From: Tomitella cavernea
GTDB taxonomy: Bacteria > Actinomycetota > Actinomycetes > Mycobacteriales > Mycobacteriaceae
Direction of reading: 5' to 3'
DNA length: 64,000 nt
NCBI RefSeq assembly: GCF_016599145.1
Contig: NZ_JAENKO010000019.1
Location: 1-64,000, forward strand
In this document: one piece after another, positions 26,817 to 36,137 of the stretch
How the letters are laid out: each line of letters opens with the position of its first letter
Position numbering within the stretch: position 1 is the stretch's first letter
Made by a program: the position numbers and the translations under genes
Notes under the pieces: generated by a model
The model's input: the letters and a program-made list of their open reading frames with translations, nothing else
Database searches by the model: none
What the model was told of the DNA's origin: nothing

Positions 26817-27812
26817 CTACAGGTCCTCGGCCCGCAGCTGCTCGGGGGTCTTCGGCGAGAGCAGCCCGGGCGCCACGTCGTACAGCGTCTTGGCGCCGAC
26901 GTCGCCGCGCGCGTTCATCCGGTGGGCCGCGCGCGCGTAGGCGACGAGCACGCTGGACGTGAAGCCCGGGTTGCTGCCCAGCTTGAGGCTGAACTCGTAG
27001 ACCTGCCCGGAGGAGTCGTCCGCAGGGCCGGTTTCGCCGCTGCGGATCACGAAGCCGCCGTGCGGGATCCCGGCGTGATCGCGCGCAAGCTCGTCCGCCG
27101 TGATGAAGTGCACCGTGGTGTCGTAGGGCTCGAAGTAGTGCGGCATGGTCACGATCGCCTCGCGGACCGTCTCCGCGTCGGCGCCGTCCTCGAGCACCAC
27201 GAAGCACTCGCGCACGTGCTTGTCCCGCGTGGACAGCTCCGGCCGGTCGCCGCGCCGCACCGCCTCGACGGCCTGTTCCGACGGGATCGTGTACTGCACG
27301 CCCGCCGCCACACCCGGAACCTTCCGCACGGCGTCCGAATGCCCCTGGCTGACCCCGCGGCCCCAGAAGGTGTAGGTCTCCCCGGACGGCAGGATCGACT
27401 CGCCCAGAACACGGTTGAGCGAGAACAGCCCCGGGTCCCAACCGGTGGAGATCACCGCCGTCGTCCCGGCCGCCCGCGCGGGGCCGTCCACCGAGGCGAA
27501 GTACTCGGGGATGCGCGCGTGCGTGTCGAAGCTGTCGACGGTGGTGAAGCGCGCCGCCAGCTCAGGCCCCTGCTGCGGCAGGTCCTCCTTGGAACCGCCG
27601 CACAGGATGAGCACGTCCACCGCACCCTCGAACCGCGCGAGCGCGTCCCACCCGTACACGCGGGTCCCGTCCGACTGCGGCGTCACCGCGGCAGGATCGC
27701 GTCGGGTGAACACTCCTACCAACTCCATGTCGGGTGTGCGCGCCACGGCGGCCTCCACCCCGCGCCCCAGGTTCCCGTACCCCGCGATGCCGATCCGGAT
27801 CTTCTCGCCCAC
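26817..27812 (-). CDS. ddh: meso-Diaminopimelate D-dehydrogenase
   Basis: 331-residue NADPH enzyme that makes meso-DAP directly from tetrahydrodipicolinate and ammonia, a one-step bypass of the succinylase branch of lysine and peptidoglycan synthesis. The Rossmann motif is IAGYGNLGRGVE at residue ~9. Family signatures STGWDPGLFSLNRV, FWGRGVSQGHSDAVR and PHGGFVIRSGETG closely follow Corynebacterium glutamicum Ddh. The GTG at 27812 is preceded by AGGAGG. This gene is absent from M. tuberculosis and rare in the order outside corynebacteria and a few relatives. Confidence 0.93.
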   Translation of the reverse strand: MGEKIRIGIAGYGNLGRGVEAAVARTPDMELVGVFTRRDPAAVTPQSDGTRVYGWDALARFEGAVDVLILCGGSKEDLPQQGPELAARFTTVDSFDTHARIPEYFASVDGPARAAGTTAVISTGWDPGLFSLNRVLGESILPSGETYTFWGRGVSQGHSDAVRKVPGVAAGVQYTIPSEQAVEAVRRGDRPELSTRDKHVRECFVVLEDGADAETVREAIVTMPHYFEPYDTTVHFITADELARDHAGIPHGGFVIRSGETGPADDSSGQVYEFSLKLGSNPGFTSSVLVAYARAAHRMNARGDVGAKTLYDVAPGLLSPKTPEQLRAEDL

Positions 27813-27936
27813 TGCCCCGTTCTCCTCCTGACGTGCGTCGCGGTGCGCGCCCCGCCGGCGGCGCACCACGCTGCGCCGGGGTCCCGGCACATCGACGATC
27901 GAGGCTACCTTCCGGAGCCGCGGCCGGTGCGACCCG

Positions 27937-29601
27937 TCATCGTGTCCCCTTTCTCGCACCGTCGGTCACCGTGCCGTCGGTCATCGCGCCGTCGGTCATC
28001 GCGCCGTCGGTCATCGCGCCGTCGGTCATCGCGCCGTCGGCGCGCAGCGCCTCGAGCAGCCGCAGCCAGGCCTCGGAAACGGTGGGGAACGCGGGCACCG
28101 CGTGCCAGAGCCGCTCCAGCGGCACCTCCGCCGCCACAGCGATCGTCGCGGCGTGCAGAAGCTCGGCCACCTCCGGTCCCACGAACGTCGCACCGACCAG
28201 GACGCCACGCGTCCGATCCACCACCAGCTGCGCGCGCCCGGTGTAGCCGTCCCGCTGCAGTGCCGCCCCCGCCACGGTGCCCAGGTCCACCGCCACGCTG
28301 TGCGCATCGATCCCGGCCTCGCGGGCACGGGCCTCCGTGAGGCCGGTCCACGCCGCCTGCGGGTCGGTGAACACCACCTGCGGCACCGCGGCGTGCCCCG
28401 TACCGGCCTGGAAGCGGGGCGCCTGCGTCGGCCGCCCCGCGGCCCGTGCCGCGATGACGTCCCCGCACACCCGCGCCTGGTATTTGCCCATGTGGGTGAG
28501 CGGCGCGCGGCCCGTCACGTCGCCCACCGCATAGAGCCCCGGCACCCCGGGCACCGCCATGTGCGCATCCGTAGGGGGCGCCCGGTGCGGGTCGAGCCCC
28601 ACGGCGTCCAGCCCCAGCCCGTCCACCGCCGGCCGCCGGCCCGCGGCAACCACCAGCTCGTCGACGGGCACCGTCCCCGCCGAGCCGCCGTCGCCGCCGT
28701 GCCCGGACGGCTCGATGCGCAGCGTCACCGGCACGCCGCCGGGCACGCCCGGCGCGTGTGCGGCAACCGCGCCGCGTTCCACCTCGTATACCTGTGTGCC
28801 GAACAGGATGCGTACCGGCCGGCGCCCCGGCCCGCCCTGCCGCAATGCGTCGGCCACCAACGCTCCCGCGAACGGTTCCGCGCCGCCGAGTAAGGCACGG
28901 CCCCGCACGATGAGCGTCACCTGTGCCCCGAGCGCGCTGAGCCACGTCGCCGCCTCGCACGCCACCACCCCGCCGCCGATGATCGCCACCGACCCCGGCA
29001 CCGCCCTCATCGCCGTAACGTCCCGCGAGGTCCACGGCCGTGCCTCGGCGAGCCCCGGGGTCGGGGGGAGCGTGGCCGCCGAGCCTGTCGCCAGCACCAC
29101 CGCCTGCCGCGCCTTGAACGTCGTCACGCCGCCGTCCGCTCCGCCGGCCGGCGACACTGCGACCGTGCGCTCTCCGGTCAACCGCCCGCTCCCGCGGACC
29201 ACGTCGATCCCGGCGCCGCGCGCCCACCGCACCTGGCCGGAGTCGTCCGGCACGAGCGCCCCGGCGCCGCGTCCGATGAAGGCGTCGCGGTGCGCCAGGA
29301 CCGCCCCCGCTTCCAGCGGCCGATCCCCGACTAGCCCAGCCGTGCCGGGCGACGCGGACGCCGCGCTGCGGACGGCGGCCGGGTGCAGCAGCGCCTTGCT
29401 GGGGATGCACGCCCAGTACGAGCACTCACCGCCGACCAGCTCCGGTTCGACGATGATCGCGGTCCGGTCGCTGCCGGCGATCGCGTAGGCGGCGGCGTTC
29501 TCACCGGCCGGCCCGCCGCCGAGGACGACCACGTCGTACTCACGGAGGTCGGGTCCGCCGACCGCATGGTCACCGGCGGCGCGCCGAGGTTCGGACGTCA
29601 T
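27937..29601 (-). CDS. Flavin-dependent pyridine nucleotide-disulfide oxidoreductase
   Basis: 554-residue FAD enzyme of the lipoamide dehydrogenase/glutathione reductase group. It has an FAD GxGxxG variant VVLGGGPAGENAA (residue ~27), redox disulfide Cys60-Cys65 in GGECSYWACIPSK, NAD(P) motif IIGGGVVACEAATW, and C-terminal interface AGTGHAAVPQVVFTDPQ. The usual HPxxxE base motif of the C-terminus is not evident: the comparable region reads LWHAVPAFPTVSEAW (His-Ala-x-Pro...Glu), as in many 'mercuric reductase-like' members. The substrate is unknown. The C-terminus ends in five DGAMT-type repeats from a 15-bp tandem array, outside the fold. Confidence 0.85.
   Translation of the reverse strand: MTSEPRRAAGDHAVGGPDLREYDVVVLGGGPAGENAAAYAIAGSDRTAIIVEPELVGGECSYWACIPSKALLHPAAVRSAASASPGTAGLVGDRPLEAGAVLAHRDAFIGRGAGALVPDDSGQVRWARGAGIDVVRGSGRLTGERTVAVSPAGGADGGVTTFKARQAVVLATGSAATLPPTPGLAEARPWTSRDVTAMRAVPGSVAIIGGGVVACEAATWLSALGAQVTLIVRGRALLGGAEPFAGALVADALRQGGPGRRPVRILFGTQVYEVERGAVAAHAPGVPGGVPVTLRIEPSGHGGDGGSAGTVPVDELVVAAGRRPAVDGLGLDAVGLDPHRAPPTDAHMAVPGVPGLYAVGDVTGRAPLTHMGKYQARVCGDVIAARAAGRPTQAPRFQAGTGHAAVPQVVFTDPQAAWTGLTEARAREAGIDAHSVAVDLGTVAGAALQRDGYTGRAQLVVDRTRGVLVGATFVGPEVAELLHAATIAVAAEVPLERLWHAVPAFPTVSEAWLRLLEALRADGAMTDGAMTDGAMTDGAMTDGTVTDGARKGTR
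27961..28035. repeat. 15-bp tandem repeat (5 units)
   Basis: Five adjacent copies of gtcggtcatcgcgcc, the first with two substitutions and the other four identical. They encode a DGAMT pentapeptide repeat at the C-terminus of the disulfide oxidoreductase. Identical copies and a length divisible by three suggest a recently expanded, length-variable tract. Confidence 0.9.
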
Positions 29602-29678
29602 GCATTCAGCGTAGGTGCTGCACGTCACATCGGACACCGTTCCGGCCCCGTGGCCGCACGGGTCGCCCCTGCCGCCCG

Positions 29679-30731
29679 CTACTCGCCGGCCTCGTCGAAG
29701 ATCCTCGTGATCGCCCCGTCGTCGCCGTCGAAAAGCTCCTCTTCCACCGTCTCCCAGCCGCCCAGGTCCTCGATGGTGTGCAATCCCACCGACCGCGGAA
29801 ACTCCCCGACGAACTCCGCCGCGACGCCCGGGTCGACGGGCCGGAACCCGCTGCGCGCCCAGAGCCGTTGCCCCTCGGTGGAGTACAGGTAGTTCATGAA
29901 CGTCCGCGCGGCGCCGGAATGCCCGCTCCGCGCGGAGACGGCGAACGGGTATGCGACCCGCATGGTGGCGTCCGGGACCGTGTAGTGCACCGGGGCGCCC
30001 TCCCCCGCAAGACGCTTCGCCTCGCTCTCCACGGTGATGAGCACGTCGCCGGTGCCGTCGAGGAACGCGTCGGATGCAGCGCCGGCCGAGGCGGGGCTGT
30101 CCGCCACGTGCCCCGCGACGAGTGCGCGCACGAAGCCCAGACCGGCCTCCGGGTCGCCGTCGGCCGCGCCGGCGGCCGCGTAGGACGCCAGCAGACTCCA
30201 CATGCCCGCGCCGGAGGTACGCGGATCGGGGACGACCGCGTCGACGCCCGGTCGCAGCAGGTCGTCCCAGCCGTCGATGCCCAGAGAATCACCGTCGCGC
30301 ACCACGAGGACCACCACGGAGCCGGCCGGCACACCGTGCGTGGCGTCCGCATCCCACGTCGGATCCACGACGCCCGCGCGGACCACCCGTTCCATCCCGG
30401 GACGCGCCGCGAAGGCGACCGCGTCGGCCGGGAGCCCGGCGGCCACCTTCCTGGACTGGTCGCCGGACGCGCCGTACGCCGCGGTCACCGCCAGGTCCGC
30501 GCCCGCCTCGCTGCCACCGAAGCCCTCGATGACCGCGTCGAAACCCGGTTCCGTCAGCGACGCGGCGACCAGCACCAGTTCCGTCGGCACGCCCGGGTCC
30601 CGGGAGCCCGACGCGCCGTCTCCGTCCCCTGCACCGCAAGCGCCCGTCGACGCCGTCGCCGCCACGAGCGCCATCGACGCGACGACCCGACGACCGACGC
30701 CGATCACAGTCCCGTACCGATGCAGCGACAC
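29679..30731 (-). CDS. subI: Sulfate-binding protein (SubI-like), orphan
   Basis: 350 residues from the GTG at 30731. A signal peptide with a hydrophobic core and Cys (ALVAATASTGACGAG) suggests a lipoprotein, though the lipobox is non-ideal. The mature part has AYGASGDQSRKVAAGLPADAV and PDPRTSGAGMWSLLASY, close to sulfate/thiosulfate-binding proteins such as Rv2400c. It would bind sulfate outside the membrane and pass it to a CysTWA transporter, but no permease or ATPase gene is in this window. It may form a transcript with the two small membrane-protein genes just upstream. GTG at 30707 and TTG at 30776 are alternative starts. Confidence 0.8.
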   Translation of the reverse strand: MSLHRYGTVIGVGRRVVASMALVAATASTGACGAGDGDGASGSRDPGVPTELVLVAASLTEPGFDAVIEGFGGSEAGADLAVTAAYGASGDQSRKVAAGLPADAVAFAARPGMERVVRAGVVDPTWDADATHGVPAGSVVVLVVRDGDSLGIDGWDDLLRPGVDAVVPDPRTSGAGMWSLLASYAAAGAADGDPEAGLGFVRALVAGHVADSPASAGAASDAFLDGTGDVLITVESEAKRLAGEGAPVHYTVPDATMRVAYPFAVSARSGHSGAARTFMNYLYSTEGQRLWARSGFRPVDPGVAAEFVGEFPRSVGLHTIEDLGGWETVEEELFDGDDGAITRIFDEAGE

Positions 30732-30744
30732 GCGGCCACCGCAT

Positions 30745-30825
30745 TCACAGCAGACTGACCAGCCAGGCCACGACAACCAGGACCAACAGCAGCAAAAGCA
30801 CCAATGTCACGCGTGACCTGGGCAT
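30745..30825 (-). CDS. 26-residue single-pass membrane miniprotein
   Basis: MPRSRV followed by an uninterrupted run of Leu, Val, Ala and Trp to the last residue: a basic N-terminus and one transmembrane helix, 26 residues in all. The ATG shares its A with the stop of the upstream membrane-protein gene (TGATG), so translation would be coupled, and subI starts 13 bp later. It is too short for standard gene callers. No homologue family is recognised; an assembly or regulatory partner of a membrane complex is possible but unproven. Confidence 0.6.
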   Translation of the reverse strand: MPRSRVTLVLLLLLVLVVVAWLVSLL

Positions 30826-31112
30826 CAGTCCTCACTCTCGGTGGTGTGCGGGTGCCGTCCGGCGACCGCGTCCGTACCGTCGTCGTCATCCTGATCCTGG
30901 CTGTGTGGACAGTCATCCCCTCCGCCGCGGCCCTCGTGCGGGTCGCCGCGGCCGACGAGGGCGAAGCACTTGGTCACGACGACGTCGAGGGCCCTGGCCA
31001 CCAGCGCGGCCAACGGGACGAGCACGATCATCACCACGAGCACCTGCAGGGCGAACGGCAGTCCCGTCACCCACAGTTCCACGCCGTCCCACCAGCGCAC
31101 GATCGCCTCCAC
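30825..31112 (-). CDS. Small conserved membrane protein (Rv2401A-like)
   Basis: 95 residues from the GTG at 31112. After a short amphipathic start (VEAIVRWWDGVELWVTG) comes one long transmembrane helix (LPFALQVLVVMIVLVPLAALVARAL) and a cytoplasmic-type tail rich in Asp, His and Gly. Position beside the trehalase gene and size match Rv2401A of M. tuberculosis, a protein of unknown function. TACGCT six bases before the start could be a -10 for a leaderless transcript. It heads a probable transcript with the 26-residue miniprotein and subI. Confidence 0.7.
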   Translation of the reverse strand: MEAIVRWWDGVELWVTGLPFALQVLVVMIVLVPLAALVARALDVVVTKCFALVGRGDPHEGRGGGDDCPHSQDQDDDDGTDAVAGRHPHTTESED

Positions 31113-31229
31113 GTGACCAGCGTAGACATTCTCATCGCACAGCCGGTCACCGGTCGAGCGCCGGATGGCGGCCGTCTCATCGCCGCTGTTCACCGCAATC
31201 CGTGGACGAGGTGGACGCCGCGCGACAGT

Positions 31230-33311
31230 ATGGGACGCATGGCACATCAGGAGAACACCCCGCGCACAAAGGCCCGCACGGGAGCACCTGCCGTCGACAG
31301 GAACGGCGCCCCCGACGCCCGCGAACCCGCCGAGCCGGTCGCGGTGCCGCCCGCGGACACGGCCGCCTTCCCGCCGATCGCCGACTACGCCTTCCTATCG
31401 GACTGCGAGGCGAACTGCCTGGTCGCCCCCAGTGGCTCCGTCGAATGGATGTGCCTGCCGCGGCCGGATTCCCCCAGCGTCTTCGGCTCGCTCCTCGACC
31501 GCAGCGCGGGACACTTCCGCATCAGCCCCTACGGCGTCACCGTGCCGGCGGCGCGCCGCTACCTGCCCGGCAGCATGATCCTCGAGACCACCTGGCAGAC
31601 GGGCACAGGCTGGGTGATCGTGCGCGACGCGCTGGTGATGGGTCCCTGGCACAACCGCACCCGGCGCTCGCGGACCTACCGCCGCACCCCGGACGACTGG
31701 GACGCCGAGCACGTACTGTTGCGCACGATCCGCTGCGTCAGCGGAACCGTGGAGATGGAGCTGACCTGCGAGCCGGCGTTCGACTACCACCGCAGCTCCG
31801 CCCGGTGGACCTACGTCGGAGACGACTACCACCAGGCGGCCGCCCAAGCGATGCCCGCCCCCCACGACCGCCCGCGTCCGTCGGACCTGCGCACCGACGC
31901 CGACCGCGGCGGGCCACAGCACGACTCCCCCACGCTGACCCTCACCACCGACATGCGGCTGGGTCTGGAGGGACGGGACGCGCGCGCCCGCACGCGCTTG
32001 GTCGAGGGCGACCAGCTCTATGCGGCGCTGTCCTGGTCCGCGCTCCCGCCTCCCCACACCTACGACGAGGCGGCCGACGCGATGTGGCGGACCGCCGAGT
32101 ATTGGCGGCAATGGATCAACATCGGCTCGTTCCCGGACCACCCGTGGCGGGAGTATCTCCAGCGCAGCGCGCTGACACTCAAGGGCCTCACCTACGCCCC
32201 CACAGGTGCCCTGATGGCCGCGTCCACGACCTCCCTGCCGGAGACGCCGGGCGGGTCGCGCAACTGGGACTACCGCTACACCTGGGTGCGTGACTCCACA
32301 TTCGCGCTGTGGTCGCTCTACACTCTTGGCCTCAACCGCGAGGCCGACGACTACTTCGCCTACATCGCCGAGGTCAGCGGCTCCGACGACGGCTCGGAGC
32401 GACCGCTGCAGGTGATGTACGGGATCGGTGGCGAGCGCACTCTCACCGAGGGGACCCTCGACCATCTCGGCGGCTACGAGGGCGCGCGGCCGGTGCGGAT
32501 CGGCAACGGTGCCTACGACCAGGCCCAGCACGACATGTGGGGTGCGCTGCTGGATTCGATCTACCTGCACCTGCGCTCGCGCGACCAGATCCCCGAGTTC
32601 CTCTGGCCGCTCATCGTCGAACAGGTGGGCAAGGCCATCGACAACTGGCGCAAGCCCGACCGCGGCATCTGGGAGGTGCGCGGCGAGCCCAAGCACTTCA
32701 CCGCTTCGAAGGTCATGTGCTGGGTGGCGCTGGACCGCGGCGCACGGCTGGCCCGCATGCACGGCGAGTCGGAGTACGGAGCGAAGTGGTCGAAGATCGC
32801 CGACGAGATCCGCGGCGACATCCTCGAACACGGGCTCGACGAGCGCGGCGTGTTCACCCAGTACTACGGCGGCACCAGCCTCGACGCGTCGCTGCTGCTG
32901 GTGGTGCTGCGCAGGTTCCTGCCGCCGGACGATCCCCGCGCCCGCGCCACCGTCCTCGCCATCGCCGACGAGCTCACCGTCAACGGCCTGGTGCTGCGTT
33001 ACCGCACCGAATCGACCGACGACGGGCTCGACGGCGAGGAGGGCACCTTCACCATCTGCTCGTTCTGGCTGGTGGCGGCACTCGTCGAGATCGGGGAGGT
33101 CGCCCGCGCACGGCGCCTGTGCGAGCGGCTGCTGTCCTTCGCGAGCCCGCTGATGCTCTACTCGGAGGAACTCGATCCGCACACCGGCCGGCACCTGGGC
33201 AACTTCCCGCAGGCGTTCACCCACCTGTCGCTGATCAACGCGATCGTGCACCTGATCCGCGCCGAGCGCCGGGTGGCCACCGGGCGGTTCCGGCCGGCGC
33301 ACCGCGGGTGA
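31230..33311 (+). CDS. treH: Trehalase, glycoside hydrolase family 15
   Basis: 693 residues from the ATG at 31230; a second ATG at 31239 is equally possible. The N-terminal trehalase-like domain opens with DYAFLSDCEANCLVAPSGSVEW. The (alpha/alpha)6 GH15 catalytic domain includes the hallmark NWDYRYTWVRDS, and the acid/base glutamates lie in EEGTFTICSFWLVAAL and YSEELDPHTGRHLGNFPQAF. Mycobacterial homologues (Rv2402, MSMEG_4535) hydrolyse trehalose to glucose with phosphate and magnesium dependence. There is no signal peptide, so it is cytosolic. It is divergent from the small membrane-protein operon. Confidence 0.88.
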   Translation: MGRMAHQENTPRTKARTGAPAVDRNGAPDAREPAEPVAVPPADTAAFPPIADYAFLSDCEANCLVAPSGSVEWMCLPRPDSPSVFGSLLDRSAGHFRISPYGVTVPAARRYLPGSMILETTWQTGTGWVIVRDALVMGPWHNRTRRSRTYRRTPDDWDAEHVLLRTIRCVSGTVEMELTCEPAFDYHRSSARWTYVGDDYHQAAAQAMPAPHDRPRPSDLRTDADRGGPQHDSPTLTLTTDMRLGLEGRDARARTRLVEGDQLYAALSWSALPPPHTYDEAADAMWRTAEYWRQWINIGSFPDHPWREYLQRSALTLKGLTYAPTGALMAASTTSLPETPGGSRNWDYRYTWVRDSTFALWSLYTLGLNREADDYFAYIAEVSGSDDGSERPLQVMYGIGGERTLTEGTLDHLGGYEGARPVRIGNGAYDQAQHDMWGALLDSIYLHLRSRDQIPEFLWPLIVEQVGKAIDNWRKPDRGIWEVRGEPKHFTASKVMCWVALDRGARLARMHGESEYGAKWSKIADEIRGDILEHGLDERGVFTQYYGGTSLDASLLLVVLRRFLPPDDPRARATVLAIADELTVNGLVLRYRTESTDDGLDGEEGTFTICSFWLVAALVEIGEVARARRLCERLLSFASPLMLYSEELDPHTGRHLGNFPQAFTHLSLINAIVHLIRAERRVATGRFRPAHRG

Positions 33312-33320
33312 CCGGCGCGC

Positions 33321-34256
33321 TCACCCCAGCCGCGCCAGCAGCTCTTCCGCGTCGGCGGCGATGCGCCGGACCACGTCGTAGGCCGGCTCGGCCGCCGCCA
33401 CCAGGCCCGCGGCCTGGCCCGCGTTGACCACGCCGAGATCGGGGTCGTCTTTGTCGTAGGACGCGGCGAGTTCCGCGTCGGCGACGCCCGTCCGGCCCGC
33501 CCACCGCCGGGTGAAGTCGTTGATGATCACCCGCGCACCCCACCGCTGCGGCCACGGCTGGCTGCGGGCGCGGTCGAACACGTCGGTGTAGACGGTGTCG
33601 GTGCCGCCCGCCGACACCACGCGCCGGCGGGAATACTCGGGGCCGTCGGCCTCCGGGCTCGCCAGCAGCGCGGTGCCCACCAGCGCGCCGGCGGCACCCG
33701 CCGCCAGCACCGCCGCCAGCCCCCTGCCCGAGCCGATGCCGCCGGCGACCACCACAGGCAGGTCCGTCGCTTCGAGCACCATCTGCATCAACGGCAGGGT
33801 GGCCACCTGGCCGGTGTGGCCGCCGGCTTCACCGCCCTGCGCCACGACGAAGTCGACGCCCGCCGACTCGACCACCCGCAGGTCCTCCAGCGAATTGATC
33901 TGAGAGCACACCAGCGCGCCCGCGTCGTGCGCCCGCCGCACGTACGGCTCCGGGTCGCCGAAGGAGAGCGAGACCAGGTCCGGCTGCTGCTCCAGGGCGG
34001 CGGTCAGCAGCGTGTCGTCCGCGTCCAGCGACCACGTCATGAGCCCGATCCCGAGACGCCCGCCGCCGTGTTCACGTGCCGCGGCCGCCTCCTCGGCGAT
34101 CCACGCGGGCGTGGTGTAGCGCGCGGCGCCGAGCATGCCGATGCCGCCGGCACGACTCACCGCGCCGGCGAGCCTGCCGCCCGCACGGCCCCCCATCGGC
34201 GCCCCCACGAGGGGCACGCTCAGCCCCAGCCGCTCGGTCAGCCACGTCGAGATCAC
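33321..34256 (-). CDS. Nitronate monooxygenase family flavoprotein
   Basis: 311-residue FMN TIM-barrel protein. The pattern LVGAPMGGRAGGRLAGAVSRAGGIGMLG at the N-terminus, VAQGGEAGGHTG (catalytic His region) and VVVAGGIGSGRGLAAVLAAGAAGALVGT (phosphate site) define the NMO/2-nitropropane dioxygenase family. Such enzymes oxidise alkyl nitronates; some relatives are enoyl reductases. The start is a GTG. It follows lepA by 24 bp on the same strand and converges with treH nine bases away. The true substrate is unknown. Confidence 0.85.
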   Translation of the reverse strand: MISTWLTERLGLSVPLVGAPMGGRAGGRLAGAVSRAGGIGMLGAARYTTPAWIAEEAAAAREHGGGRLGIGLMTWSLDADDTLLTAALEQQPDLVSLSFGDPEPYVRRAHDAGALVCSQINSLEDLRVVESAGVDFVVAQGGEAGGHTGQVATLPLMQMVLEATDLPVVVAGGIGSGRGLAAVLAAGAAGALVGTALLASPEADGPEYSRRRVVSAGGTDTVYTDVFDRARSQPWPQRWGARVIINDFTRRWAGRTGVADAELAASYDKDDPDLGVVNAGQAAGLVAAAEPAYDVVRRIAADAEELLARLG

Positions 34257-34280
34257 TGGATTCTCCTCACCGGGTAGGCG

Positions 34281-36137
34281 TCACTTCTTGGGCTTGTCCC
34301 CGGCCTCGCTCGACAGCGCCGCCACGAAGGCGTCCTGCGGGATCTCCACGCGCCCGATCGTCTTCATCCGCTTCTTGCCCTCCTTCTGCTTCTCGAGCAG
34401 CTTGCGCTTGCGGGAGATGTCGCCGCCATAGCACTTGGCCAGGACGTCCTTCCGGATGGCGCGGATGTTCTCGCGGGCGATGATCCGGGAGCCGATCGCC
34501 GCCTGGATGGGCACCTCGAACTGCTGGCGGGGAATCAGCTCCTTGAGCCGGAGTGCCATCTTGTTGCCATAGGAGTACGCGGCGTCCTTGTGGACGATGG
34601 CGCTGAACGCGTCCACGGCCTCGCCCTGCAGCAGGATGTCCACCTTCACCAGGTCGGACAGCTGCTCCCCGGCCTCCTCGTAGTCGAGGCTGGCGTAGCC
34701 CCGGGTGCGCGATTTGAGCGAGTCGAAGAAGTCGAAGATGATCTCCGCGAGCGGCAGTGTGTAGCGCAGCTCCACGCGCTCCTCGGATAGGTAGTCCATC
34801 CCGCCCAGCTCCCCGCGCCGGCTTTGGCAGAGCTCCATGATGGAGCCGATGAACTCGCTCGGCGCGATGATCGTCACCTTGACGATGGGCTCGTAGACGG
34901 CGCGGAGCTTGCCCTCCGGCCAGAACGACGGGTTGGTCACCTCCAGCTCCGTGCCGTCCTCCTGCTCGACCCGGTAGATCACGTTGGGCGCGGTGGAGAT
35001 CAGGTTGAGGTTGAACTCGCGCTCGAGCCGCTCGCGGGTGATCTCCATGTGCAGCAGGCCCAGGAATCCGCAGCGGAAGCCGAAGCCCAGCGCCACCGAC
35101 GTCTCCGGCTCGTAACTGAGCGCGGCGTCGTTGAGACGCAGCTTGTCCAGCGCGTCGCGCAGCACCGGATAGTCGGATCCGTCCACCGGGTACAGGCCCG
35201 AATAGACCATCGGCTGCGGTTCGCGGTAGCCGGTGAGCGGCTCGGCGGCACCACCGCGCGCGGTGGTGACCGTGTCGCCCACCTTCGACTGGCGCACGTC
35301 CTTGACACCGGTGATCAGGTAGCCGACCTCGCCGACACCGAGACCCTTGGTGGCCTTGGCCTCCGGCGAGACGATGCCCACCTCCAGCAGGTCGTGAGTG
35401 GTGCCGTTGGCCATCATCTCGATCTTCGCCCGCGGTTCGATGCGGCCGTCCACCACGCGTACGTAGGTGACCACGCCGCGGTAGGCGTCGTAGACCGAGT
35501 CGAAGATCAATGCGCGGGCGGGCCCGTCCGGATCGCCCTCCGGAGCCGGAACGCGTTCGCAGACGCGGTCGATGAGCTCGGCCACGCCCTCGCCGGTCTT
35601 GCCGGAGACTCGCAGCACGTCGGCCGGGTCGCAGCCGATGATCCTACCGATCTCGTCGGCGTACCGGTCCGGATCCGCCGCGGGGAGGTCGATCTTGTTG
35701 AGCACCGGAATGATTTCGAGGTCCTTGTCCATGGCCAGGTAGAGGTTGGCCAGGGTCTGCGCCTCGATGCCCTGCGCGGCGTCCACGAGCAGCACCGCAC
35801 CCTCGCATGCCTCCAGCGCGCGGGAGACCTCGTAGGTGAAGTCGACGTGGCCAGGGGTGTCGATCAGGTGCAGCACGCGACGGCCGCCCTCGAACTCGCC
35901 GCCGGTCACCGTCCAGGGCAGCCGCACGTTCTGCGCCTTGATCGTGATGCCGCGCTCGCGCTCGATGTCCATCTTGTCCAGGTACTGCGCGCGCATCAGG
36001 CGCTCCTCGACCACCCCGGTGAGCTGCAGCATCCGGTCCGCCAGCGTCGACTTGCCGTGGTCGATGTGCGCGATGATGCAGAAGTTCCGGATCATCGACG
36101 GATCCGTGAACGTCGTCTCGGCAAAGTTGCTGGTCAA
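34281..36137 (-). CDS. lepA: Elongation factor 4
   Basis: 618-residue ribosome-associated GTPase that acts on stalled or back-translocated complexes. G1 is AHIDHGKST (residues 23-31), with DTPGHVDF and NKIDLP further on. The LepA-specific C-terminal domain ends with [35 protein letters not shown]. The start is a TTG with AAGGA six bases before it; no better codon lies at the conserved beginning [14 protein letters not shown]. It is divergent from rpsT across a 440-bp gap. Confidence 0.96.
   Translation of the reverse strand: MTSNFAETTFTDPSMIRNFCIIAHIDHGKSTLADRMLQLTGVVEERLMRAQYLDKMDIERERGITIKAQNVRLPWTVTGGEFEGGRRVLHLIDTPGHVDFTYEVSRALEACEGAVLLVDAAQGIEAQTLANLYLAMDKDLEIIPVLNKIDLPAADPDRYADEIGRIIGCDPADVLRVSGKTGEGVAELIDRVCERVPAPEGDPDGPARALIFDSVYDAYRGVVTYVRVVDGRIEPRAKIEMMANGTTHDLLEVGIVSPEAKATKGLGVGEVGYLITGVKDVRQSKVGDTVTTARGGAAEPLTGYREPQPMVYSGLYPVDGSDYPVLRDALDKLRLNDAALSYEPETSVALGFGFRCGFLGLLHMEITRERLEREFNLNLISTAPNVIYRVEQEDGTELEVTNPSFWPEGKLRAVYEPIVKVTIIAPSEFIGSIMELCQSRRGELGGMDYLSEERVELRYTLPLAEIIFDFFDSLKSRTRGYASLDYEEAGEQLSDLVKVDILLQGEAVDAFSAIVHKDAAYSYGNKMALRLKELIPRQQFEVPIQAAIGSRIIARENIRAIRKDVLAKCYGGDISRKRKLLEKQKEGKKRMKTIGRVEIPQDAFVAALSSEAGDKPKK

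Noticed and set aside
31395-33302. 635-codon open frame opposite the trehalase
   Set aside because: Antisense shadow with no family features; trehalase motifs on the other strand are unambiguous.
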